This document shows, piece after piece, positions 1 to 6,614 of a stretch of DNA of 12,957 bases. Origin of the DNA: Bacteroidales bacterium (GTDB taxonomy: Bacteria > Bacteroidota > Bacteroidia > Bacteroidales > UBA12077); the NCBI GenBank assembly GCA_030635365.1, contig DAOVYZ010000030.1:1-12957 (forward strand), given 5' to 3'. How positions within the stretch are numbered: position 1 is the first letter of the stretch; every line of letters begins with the position of its first letter. Below the pieces are notes generated by a model. The model did no database searches, had not been told where the DNA came from, and saw only the letters and a program-made list of their open reading frames with translations. Both the position numbers and the translations under genes were made by a program.

Positions 1-801
1 AATATGTTGAATATGCGGTTTTTCATATACTTTACCATCAATGGATATAATTGATATTTTATTTTCTTTAATACCCAATATTTTTTCATATATTTTTTCA
101 GCTTCATCAATTTCTTCTTTACTATAATATTGGATATTATTTAAAGTATCAAGTTGTTTCGGATGGATTAAAAATTTACCATCAAACCCTAAATTAAAAC
201 CATTAATACACTCTTTTTCAAAACTAGACATATTTGAAAGTTCAGTCGAAACAATATCAATTGCTTTTAAACTATAAGCTTTAGCAATATTTAAAATAAA
301 ATGACGAGCAAATGATAAATTTTCTAGAGTATGTTTCATTCCCATGATGTTACAGTAGTCGTGACTTCCAAAACCGATACCATTAATTGGTAATATATTG
401 TGTTTTATTGAACTAATTAATTCAAACAATCCCCGTGGATGCTCAATTAATAGAATAAATGAATATTTATTTTTGTTTCGATCGAATTTATTTAATTTAT
501 TTGCAATAATTTCTAATTGTTGTTCATTAGAGAATTTAGGGATTAGAAAATTTTTAAACCCCATTTTTAATAAATCTTCAAACTTATTTGCATTAAAATT
601 ATTTTTATCATCAAAGAAAGAAAGTCTGGCATAATAAGCTTCTAGTATTTCTATATCTGAAATATTGTTGATGCTGTTTAAATATTCCTTTTCAAGAATA
701 GCATCTTCAAAATCAAAAACGATATAATCACAATTTAAACTATCTCTTTTCTTAATAAATTTTTTGTTGTTAGCAGGTATAAAAAAATATGAAGTAAGCA
801 T
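1..801 (-). CDS. CitE-like HpcH/HpaI aldolase/citrate lyase family protein (3' end cut by window)
   Basis: This reading frame is open from an ATG at 801 to the left edge (267 codons, no stop), so the C-terminus is missing, probably by a few tens of residues. The protein reads as a CitE-type TIM-barrel C-C lyase. It has FIPANNKKF at 7-15, FDFEDAI at 29-35 (the family's DLEDAV acidic motif), an arginine at 59 where the family has VRVN, LIPKF at 86-90, LLIEHPRG at 117-124 (conserved Glu), GFGSHDY at 143-149, and GFDGKFLIHPKQ at 205-216. Members cleave or form acyl-CoA or 2-oxo-acid substrates with a divalent metal. It starts 2 nt after the upstream synthase-fusion stop, so it is almost certainly co-transcribed and coupled with it. 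Inference: it may supply or attach a small acid or acyl group for the surface sugar. The exact substrate cannot be read from the sequence. Confidence 0.82.
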   Translation of the reverse strand, partial: MLTSYFFIPANNKKFIKKRDSLNCDYIVFDFEDAILEKEYLNSINNISDIEILEAYYARLSFFDDKNNFNANKFEDLLKMGFKNFLIPKFSNEQQLEIIANKLNKFDRNKNKYSFILLIEHPRGLFELISSIKHNILPINGIGFGSHDYCNIMGMKHTLENLSFARHFILNIAKAYSLKAIDIVSTELSNMSSFEKECINGFNLGFDGKFLIHPKQLDTLNNIQYYSKEEIDEAEKIYEKILGIKENKISIISIDGKVYEKPHIQHI

Positions 802-803
802 TA

Positions 804-2588
804 TTAATTATTTTTGGTAATAGTTGTATTGTCTTTTAACTCAGCTATTAATAAAGGATCTGTTTCATATTTTATTTTCATTTCCTTGTTTATTTTTGCC
901 AAATCTGGATTGGTATCAAGAAATTGATAAATATTTTTCAGGTCAGCTTCAAGTTTATTTTTATCAAGGTAATCTTGAATTTTGTTAAATAAAATTAGAT
1001 CTTCTTCGTAATCCAATGTTAACCGGTAGTTTCTTTCAAATTCTTTTGGAAGGATAATTTCTTTAGTATCAAAATATTCCGGATTATTTACAAAATAGTA
1101 ACCAAGATATTCCGAATATTTAGAATTTGGAAAAAACTCCTTAATCCGTTTAAGTGCATTGACAGATATAACTGAAAGATTTACACCTAGTGGGGCATTT
1201 ATTGTTTTAGTATAATCATTGCCAGTTTGAAAGTATGAATTTAAAAGTATCTGATAAATATCATTTGATGGATAAGGTGTATCTGCTGTTATTCTAGAAA
1301 CAATATCAAATTTATATATATCAACTACATCAAGCATTCTTTGTAAAACATCTTCAGCAGCCCCTTTATAAAATTTAACATCTGGATGGAAGGTATAATT
1401 TTCTAATATTCCGTCTTCTTTTTCTGTACTTGTAGCTAAACAAACATTATTAATGTTATTAATAAGCAATACGTTTTTAATACATGTTTCAACAGAGGAA
1501 CGAGCCCCTATTTTCCTAAGAGCCTTTTGTTTTAATCTCTTTGAATGTAACCTGCAAACTATAATTGCTCCAATTCTCGCTTTTCGATAGTCTTTTTCCT
1601 GAATAGTATCACCTATATTTTTATTAGTTATAAGTACATTATATTTTGCTTGTATATTCTTTATTTCTTCAATATTAAGCCCTTTTTTACTGGTACGTCT
1701 AAAAATAAAATCTTTATGAATATTACACACCGTTCCAGCTTTTTTAGATTTATTGAGTACAGGAATCATTTGTGTTTTGTTTAAATATTCCTTTTCTTTT
1801 TCATTAACAAAAGGCATATCTAATAATTTTTCATATCGTTGGAGTTGATTAACCATTTCTTTAAATCGGGGAGGGGTTAAACTAGAGAAATGATCGTATT
1901 TTGTTTCAGGTTTTTCAAGCATAACATGTTTTTCAATTACTTTTACGCCATTTGTAAATACCACTAAGGGTAAAAAAATAGCATCTTTACTTTTTCCATC
2001 AACATGATCAGCGAAAACCAACCTGTTATTATACTTTTGTTTTATTGTTGAAATTTTACTTAATCCTGAATCTTCTAAATCTGTAGGATAAGCTTGATAA
2101 CCAAATTCAAATAGTATTTCTTCAGGATTTAACTGTTCATCTAATCTCTTTAGTATATCATTGATTTTGTCTATGGATTGTGCTGCTACATTAAGTATTA
2201 ATTTTTTGCCCTGTATACCAACATGTTGTAATAAGCTAAATACTTCAGAATTATAAAGGACTGAACTTTGAAATTTAATACCACGTATTAAGGAATAATT
2301 TTCTTTTAATATTTCTATTCCGTACCAGTCAAAAATATCTAACCAAACATCTTTTGTTTTGCTCGCTAATAAAATAATTTCATTCCATTTTTCTTTAGAA
2401 AAATGAAGAGATTTATAGATTTCATATGCACTGAAATCAGGTAATGCAATGCCATCAAAATGGAACGCTTGAAATTTCATTCCAAAATTTTCTTTATACT
2501 CTTCAAAGGAGTTTACAAGTTCCTTTAAGTAATCGAAATTTCCTCCATGCGTGTTGGCCGTTTCTATTAGGATATAGGGTTTTGGCAT
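804..2588 (-). CDS. Fused sialic-acid (nonulosonate) synthase - SAF - cytidylyltransferase
   Basis: A 594-residue, apparently bifunctional enzyme. Residues 1-260 resemble the NeuB/SpsE/PseI barrel that condenses a 6-carbon sugar with PEP: LIETANTHGG (7-16), MKFQAF (37-42), IKFQSS (104-109), GYQAYPT (163-169), FADHVDG (192-198), IEKHVML (218-224) and DHFSSL (232-237). The Glu, Lys and two His positions expected for PEP and metal binding are kept (E9, K38, K105, H195, H221). Residues 280-335 look like a degenerate SAF (antifreeze-like) domain with FRRTSKKG at 296-303, matching the arginine loop that reaches the active site in NeuB dimers. Residues 338-545 match SpsF/NeuA-type CMP-sugar synthetases: AIIVCRLHSKRLKQK (341-355), GAAEDVLQRM (409-418), RITADTPYP (432-440) and RLTLDYEEDL (522-531). 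Both domains are divergent. Fusion would couple formation of a free nonulosonic acid to its CMP activation. The ATG at 2588 lies 58 nt past the SDR stop. The exact sugar is unknown. Confidence 0.85.
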   Translation of the reverse strand: MPKPYILIETANTHGGNFDYLKELVNSFEEYKENFGMKFQAFHFDGIALPDFSAYEIYKSLHFSKEKWNEIILLASKTKDVWLDIFDWYGIEILKENYSLIRGIKFQSSVLYNSEVFSLLQHVGIQGKKLILNVAAQSIDKINDILKRLDEQLNPEEILFEFGYQAYPTDLEDSGLSKISTIKQKYNNRLVFADHVDGKSKDAIFLPLVVFTNGVKVIEKHVMLEKPETKYDHFSSLTPPRFKEMVNQLQRYEKLLDMPFVNEKEKEYLNKTQMIPVLNKSKKAGTVCNIHKDFIFRRTSKKGLNIEEIKNIQAKYNVLITNKNIGDTIQEKDYRKARIGAIIVCRLHSKRLKQKALRKIGARSSVETCIKNVLLINNINNVCLATSTEKEDGILENYTFHPDVKFYKGAAEDVLQRMLDVVDIYKFDIVSRITADTPYPSNDIYQILLNSYFQTGNDYTKTINAPLGVNLSVISVNALKRIKEFFPNSKYSEYLGYYFVNNPEYFDTKEIILPKEFERNYRLTLDYEEDLILFNKIQDYLDKNKLEADLKNIYQFLDTNPDLAKINKEMKIKYETDPLLIAELKDNTTITKNN

Positions 2589-2646
2589 AGCGCTTAAAAT
2601 ATATTTTGGATTTATTGGTTATAATTATAGTGCTTTATATTTAAAT

Positions 2647-3432
2647 TTACCATATTGTCCATCCACCATCCACTTGGATTGTTTGACCAGTAATAAAATC
2701 TGAAGCAGAAGAACTTAGAAGTAGTGTTACTCCTGCCAAATCATCTGGTTTTCCAATCTTATTTAAAGGGTTCTTTCTGCTTAAACGCTCAATAAATACA
2801 GGATTTTCTTGTTGTATCTCAGGTTTTGGGAAAGGTCCTGGAGTTATGGCATTAACCTGAATATTATAAGATCCTAACAATACTGCAAAATATCTGGTTA
2901 GCTGGTTCATGGCTGCTTTTGCTGCTCCATAATGGGGAGGGTTAGTATATTTTTCACAACCATCTCCTTTATACAAATTAAAATCTGGACTTACTAACCC
3001 ATACATTGAGGAGATGTTTATAATTTTCCCTGAACGCTGGTTTTTCATGATAGGTATTACGGCCTTAATGCATCTATGAACAGACCCAACTACCCCATCC
3101 ATAGTGTAAGCCCAATCGGAATCGGGCATATTTTCCTGTGAATTTCCTTTGGCAGTATGTGCATTATTTATTAGTATGTCAATTCTACCAAACTTTCTGT
3201 AAACTTCATCGAATAGTTTATTAATGCTTGTTTCGCTAGTAATATCTAGCTGCATAAAAAACATCTGGGTTCTTTCCTTGGCAGTAAATTTTAGTTCATA
3301 CTTTTCAATGTTCCTTCCGGCAACAATTACTTTGGCATTTGCGCTTAGTAAAGCTTTAACCATTGCAGAACCTAAATGTCCATATCCTCCGGTTACAATG
3401 GTTACTTTACCTGTTAAATCAAATAATTGCAT
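2647..3432 (-). CDS. Short-chain dehydrogenase/reductase (PtmA-like, sugar-modification type)
   Basis: A 261-residue classical SDR, full length for the family. The Rossmann N-terminus carries TGGYGHLG at 14-21, a variant of TGxxxGxG in which His replaces the middle Gly. NNA follows at 89-91, then the catalytic Ser at 141-142 (ISSMYG) and the YxxxK motif at 168-172 (YGAAK). The C-terminal ITGQTIQVDGGWTIW ending is typical. An insertion between the catalytic Ser and Tyr (about 146-166), together with ITPGPFP at 196-202, is like the PtmA-type SDRs of flagellin and surface-glycan clusters. That assignment is from memory, not from a search. It would use NAD(P)H to reduce or oxidise a sugar intermediate. 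It starts 6 nt after the aldo/keto reductase stop, so it belongs to the same transcript. Substrate unknown. Confidence 0.88.
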   Translation of the reverse strand: MQLFDLTGKVTIVTGGYGHLGSAMVKALLSANAKVIVAGRNIEKYELKFTAKERTQMFFMQLDITSETSINKLFDEVYRKFGRIDILINNAHTAKGNSQENMPDSDWAYTMDGVVGSVHRCIKAVIPIMKNQRSGKIINISSMYGLVSPDFNLYKGDGCEKYTNPPHYGAAKAAMNQLTRYFAVLLGSYNIQVNAITPGPFPKPEIQQENPVFIERLSRKNPLNKIGKPDDLAGVTLLLSSSASDFITGQTIQVDGGWTIW

Positions 3433-3438
3433 TACTGT

Positions 3439-4266
3439 TTATTTTGACCACATCGATGGCGTTTTTATTTCGTTAGATACACTAATATTTAATTCAGGAA
3501 GAATCTTCGCTTCTTTAATACTATCGATATTTTTTATTAACTGTTCCTGGTTATTTACTCCAAAAACAACCTTATCAATAAAATCTTGATTTATGCAAAA
3601 GCTAAGTAAACTGCCTTCTATTGGTTGGCATCTATGCTGTATAAGTTCTAAAATACTCTTAACGGAATTAAAAAAAGATGGAAGTTTATCTGGTTTAATA
3701 AAGAAAAGTCCCTGCAGGAATGCAGAACGGGTATGGATTTCGCACCCCTTAACCTTAAGTTCTTTCATATAATTCACAAACCTATGGTCGAAGTAATTAA
3801 ATGGAACTTGAACCAAATCGGGCATAAAACCATGAGAAAGAATTATATCGACCTCTTCGAGGGTATTAAATGAAAATCCTATTTTTTGAATTTTACCCTT
3901 TTCCTTAAATTGCTGTAAAACATCCCATAATTTAGGATCTTCTACAACAGATAATGGTCTGTGGGCGAGCATTCCATATAAATTTTGTACGGAAAGTTGA
4001 ATAAGTGTTTTCTGTATTTGTTTATTTAAAGTTAAAGAGTCATTAGGTGGAATAAATTTAGAAACAACTTTAAAATCATTTATTTTAACCTGCCCTAAAA
4101 TCTTTTGGCTTATACCATAAGCATAGGCTGTATCAATAATTTCAATGCCTACATTTTTAGCTATTACTAAAATATTAGCAACCTCATCAATTGGAGTTAT
4201 TCCTTCATTATTACTTATACCATAGTCTAAACCAAATTGTACGGTTCCTAATGCCAGTTTATTCAT
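3439..4266 (-). CDS. Aldo/keto reductase family protein
   Basis: A 275-residue single-domain aldo/keto reductase barrel. The start MNKLALGTVQFGLDYG is a typical AKR N-terminal strand. The catalytic tetrad is present: Asp45 and Tyr50 in DTAYAY, Lys70 in VVSKF, and His102 in MLAHRP. Later motifs are KIGFSFN (about 127-133) and QVPFNYFD. The C-terminus ends in SMWSK, without the long cofactor loop of some AKRs. The ATG overlaps the stop of the preceding aminotransferase gene by 1 nt (TAATG), which suggests translational coupling. AKRs of this type are often found beside pseC in nonulosonic-acid clusters (recalled family knowledge) but their reaction there is not settled. A role in reducing a keto-sugar intermediate is inference. 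Confidence 0.88.
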   Translation of the reverse strand: MNKLALGTVQFGLDYGISNNEGITPIDEVANILVIAKNVGIEIIDTAYAYGISQKILGQVKINDFKVVSKFIPPNDSLTLNKQIQKTLIQLSVQNLYGMLAHRPLSVVEDPKLWDVLQQFKEKGKIQKIGFSFNTLEEVDIILSHGFMPDLVQVPFNYFDHRFVNYMKELKVKGCEIHTRSAFLQGLFFIKPDKLPSFFNSVKSILELIQHRCQPIEGSLLSFCINQDFIDKVVFGVNNQEQLIKNIDSIKEAKILPELNISVSNEIKTPSMWSK

Positions 4267-5414
4267 TAATAGAAAACGAATATTTTCTCAATAACATAAT
4301 TTTGTTCTTCATCAGTAAGAGTTGGATATATGGGTAAACTTAAGCAATGTTTATAATATTTTTCAGCATTAGGCATGTCTCCTTCTTTCCAGCCAAATTT
4401 TCTGTAATAAGGCATCAGATGAGTTGGGATATAGTGTACTTGAGCAAATACATTTTTTTCGCGTAAGTATTTATAAAGGCTTTTACGATTTTTAAACTCA
4501 ACGACATACAGATGATAAGCATGTCCCGGAATAACTCCAGTTTGTTTAATAATGTAAGATTTGTCCGAAAAATTTTTATCGTAAATTGCAGCTATTTCTC
4601 TTCTCTTTTCCAGTCCAGAATTTGCCCTTTTTAGTTGACTTTTACCAAGTGCAGCTTGAATATCAGTTAATCTGTAATTAAAGCCAAGTTCCTGCATTTC
4701 ATAATACCACAGTCCATGATTAAACTGTCTTAATTCAGGATTTTGTTGAATTCCATGTGTGCGCAGGTTTCGTAATTTATGATAAAGTATTTCATTATTG
4801 GTAGTTATCATTCCTCCTTCTCCAGCTGCAATATGCTTTACAGGGTGAAAAGAAAATATAGCAAGATCTGCAAAATCGCCATTACCACAATTATGCCTTA
4901 TACCCTTGGAATCTATAAAATATCCCCCTGGAGCATGGCAGGCATCTTCAATGATCCAGCAATCAAATTCATCTGCTAGTTTACGAAATGCTTCAAGATT
5001 AACAGGCCTGCCAGCAAAATCGACAGGGATAATTCCTTTGTAAGTACCTTTAGGAGATGAATCCAACAATTCACGTACTTTTTTGATATCAAGCAAATAT
5101 GTTTCTGGATCTATATCGGCAAAAACGACTTCCCCTCCACAGTAAAGAACACAGTTTGCCGATGCTGCAAAAGTTATAGGAGTGGTTATTACCTTGTCTC
5201 CAGAATTAATATTTAAAGCTAATGCACTGAGATGTAAGGCTGCAGTTCCATTTGAAACAGCAACTGCATATTTGCTTCCAATATAATTTGCAAAAGCTTT
5301 TTCAAATTCAGCAATTTTAGGCCCTTGAGTTAACCAATCGCTTTTCAACACGTTTACAACTTCGTTAATGTCCTCTTCGGAAATGTATTGTCGTCCGTAT
5401 GGTATTATTTTCAC
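4266..5414 (-). CDS. pseC: PLP aminotransferase, PseC-like (DegT/DnrJ/EryC1/StrS family)
   Basis: A 382-residue fold-type I sugar aminotransferase of normal length. It has SNGTAALHLSAL at 54-65 (cofactor phosphate binding), ITTPITFAASAN at 76-87, IIEDACHAPGG at 154-164 (Asp157 for the pyridine nitrogen) and FSFHPVKHIAAGEGG at 187-201 with the Schiff-base Lys193. The ITTPITFAASANCVL stretch and the NYRLTDIQAALG and FAQVHYIPTHL motifs resemble PseC, which aminates C4 of the UDP-4-keto-6-deoxy sugar made by PseB, using glutamate. The pseB gene just upstream supports this. Other 4-aminotransferases of the family (such as LegC) cannot be fully excluded. The start is a GTG at 5414; no in-frame ATG lies close by, and MKIIPYGRQYI is the normal family N-terminus. 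It is preceded by a 180-nt gap with a G-rich patch. Confidence 0.88.
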   Translation of the reverse strand: MKIIPYGRQYISEEDINEVVNVLKSDWLTQGPKIAEFEKAFANYIGSKYAVAVSNGTAALHLSALALNINSGDKVITTPITFAASANCVLYCGGEVVFADIDPETYLLDIKKVRELLDSSPKGTYKGIIPVDFAGRPVNLEAFRKLADEFDCWIIEDACHAPGGYFIDSKGIRHNCGNGDFADLAIFSFHPVKHIAAGEGGMITTNNEILYHKLRNLRTHGIQQNPELRQFNHGLWYYEMQELGFNYRLTDIQAALGKSQLKRANSGLEKRREIAAIYDKNFSDKSYIIKQTGVIPGHAYHLYVVEFKNRKSLYKYLREKNVFAQVHYIPTHLMPYYRKFGWKEGDMPNAEKYYKHCLSLPIYPTLTDEEQNYVIEKIFVFY

Positions 5415-5468
5415 GAGATATATTTAAGTTAAATCCTTGTATTTAATCTTTTTTTGTTGCAGGTATCT

Positions 5469-5495
5469 CCCACCAAAGCCTCCCACACCCCCACC
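5469..5495 (-). other. G-rich patch on the transcribed-RNA strand upstream of pseC; quadruplex-capable or interspersed repeat
   Basis: The 180-nt gap between pseB and pseC is AT-rich except for this island. On the minus (mRNA-like) strand it reads as closely spaced G runs (GGTGGGGGTGTGGG, then AGG, TTGG and TGGG), about 55 nt before the pseC GTG start. Four or more G runs in 27 nt could form a two-layer RNA quadruplex, or the patch may be part of a mobile or interspersed repeat whose composition differs from its surroundings. No hairpin, T-tract or good TAnnTTTG promoter is visible in the gap. The short frames that cross it are not convincing genes. Function unproven. Confidence 0.4.
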
Positions 5496-5594
5496 GGCGA
5501 ACCTTTATGCAGAAAACATATCATAACTCTTTATATTCATGTCTTTTTGAGCTTGTATCATTTAAATTTATTTTCTTTAGGCATGAAGGTTTCA

Positions 5595-6602
5595 TTAGAT
5601 TGGTTTGAAATTAGGATTTACATACTTCACAATTAATTCTCTTAATTCTTCAATACACAACCATTCTTTATTTTCACCAGAATTATATTTAAATCCTTTG
5701 GGAACTTCCCATCCTTTAAAATGATTCATATATTTTTCTTTATTGGCGGTGGAAGGCAAGATTGCATAATAATTATCAAATTCAATGGTATTATAGGAAT
5801 CGCTTTCAGTAATCATTTCTTCATGAAGCTTTTCTCCCGGGCGTATTCCAACATATTCTATTTTGGCATTGGGTGCAATTGCCCTAGCTACTATTTCAAT
5901 TTTATATGATGGAATTTTTGGAACCAAAACTTCACCTCCAATAGCATTCTCAATAGCCCATAAGACCATTTCTACACTTTCTTCAAGGGAAATATTAAAT
6001 CGGGTCATTGCTTTATGTGTTATAGGCAGCACACCACTTTTTGCCTTTTTAATAAAAAAAGGGATAACAGAGCCTCGGGAACCCATAACATTACCATAAC
6101 GTACTACTGAAAAACGTAAATCACGCCATCCTTTGATGTTATTAGCAGCTATAAATAATTTATCCGATACTAGTTTTGTTGCACCATATAAATTTATTGG
6201 GGCAGCTGCTTTATCAGTTGATAATGCAATAACAATTTTTACATTTGAAGATAAAACTGCATCTATAATATTTTGTGCACCACCTATATTTGTTTTAATA
6301 AATTCATCCGGATTATATTCAGCTACTGGAACTTGTTTAAGTGCTGCTGCATGGATAATAATATCTATACCTTCGCAAGCTCTTTTAAAACGATCTTTGT
6401 CTCTGATGTCTCCAATAAAATATCTTATACCGGGATATTTGTTTGTGTTATAAATTTGAGACATTTCAAACTGTTTCAATTCATCTCTGGAGAAAATAAC
6501 TAACCGTTTTAATTTCGGGTAGCGTTTTAATATAATTTCCGTGAACTTTTTTCCAAAAGAACCAGTCCCTCCTGTTATTAGGATTGATTTGTCATTCAAC
6601 AT
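5595..6602 (-). CDS. pseB: UDP-N-acetylglucosamine 4,6-dehydratase (inverting), PseB-like
   Basis: A 335-residue extended SDR of the PseB/FlaA1 type, full length. The Rossmann motif GGTGSFGKKF is at 11-20. FSRDELKQFEM (37-47) is the signature of the PseB/CapD-like soluble dehydratases. The NAD-binding HAAALKQVPVAEYNP is at 84-98. The catalytic residues appear in STDKA (128-132; Asp130, Lys131) and YGATK (139-143; Tyr139, Lys143). RYGNVMGSRGSVIPFF (168-183) and GIRPGEKLHEEMI (252-264) complete the family pattern. The enzyme removes water from UDP-GlcNAc with C5 inversion to give the 4-keto-6-deoxy-L-arabino sugar nucleotide, the substrate of PseC encoded next. The soluble, 335-residue form without membrane segments argues against a CapD/WbpM-type dehydratase. 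The ATG at 6602 is 12 nt after the wzc stop, so it is in the same transcript. Confidence 0.92.
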   Translation of the reverse strand: MLNDKSILITGGTGSFGKKFTEIILKRYPKLKRLVIFSRDELKQFEMSQIYNTNKYPGIRYFIGDIRDKDRFKRACEGIDIIIHAAALKQVPVAEYNPDEFIKTNIGGAQNIIDAVLSSNVKIVIALSTDKAAAPINLYGATKLVSDKLFIAANNIKGWRDLRFSVVRYGNVMGSRGSVIPFFIKKAKSGVLPITHKAMTRFNISLEESVEMVLWAIENAIGGEVLVPKIPSYKIEIVARAIAPNAKIEYVGIRPGEKLHEEMITESDSYNTIEFDNYYAILPSTANKEKYMNHFKGWEVPKGFKYNSGENKEWLCIEELRELIVKYVNPNFKPI

Positions 6603-6614
6603 TTGAAGTATGTA

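Noticed and set aside
398..634. Plus-strand open frame of 78 codons
   Set aside because: It lies opposite the well-supported CitE-like gene and has no family-like sequence; it is an antisense shadow.
3224..3589. Plus-strand open frame of 121 codons
   Set aside because: It runs antisense across the SDR and aldo/keto reductase genes, both of which have intact catalytic motifs.
5454..5636. Plus-strand 60-codon frame covering the G-rich patch, starting LQVSPTKASHTPTGEPL when read after Met
   Set aside because: Composition follows the C-rich patch, it overlaps the end of pseB antisense, and the rest of the peptide is not protein-like; treated as non-coding.
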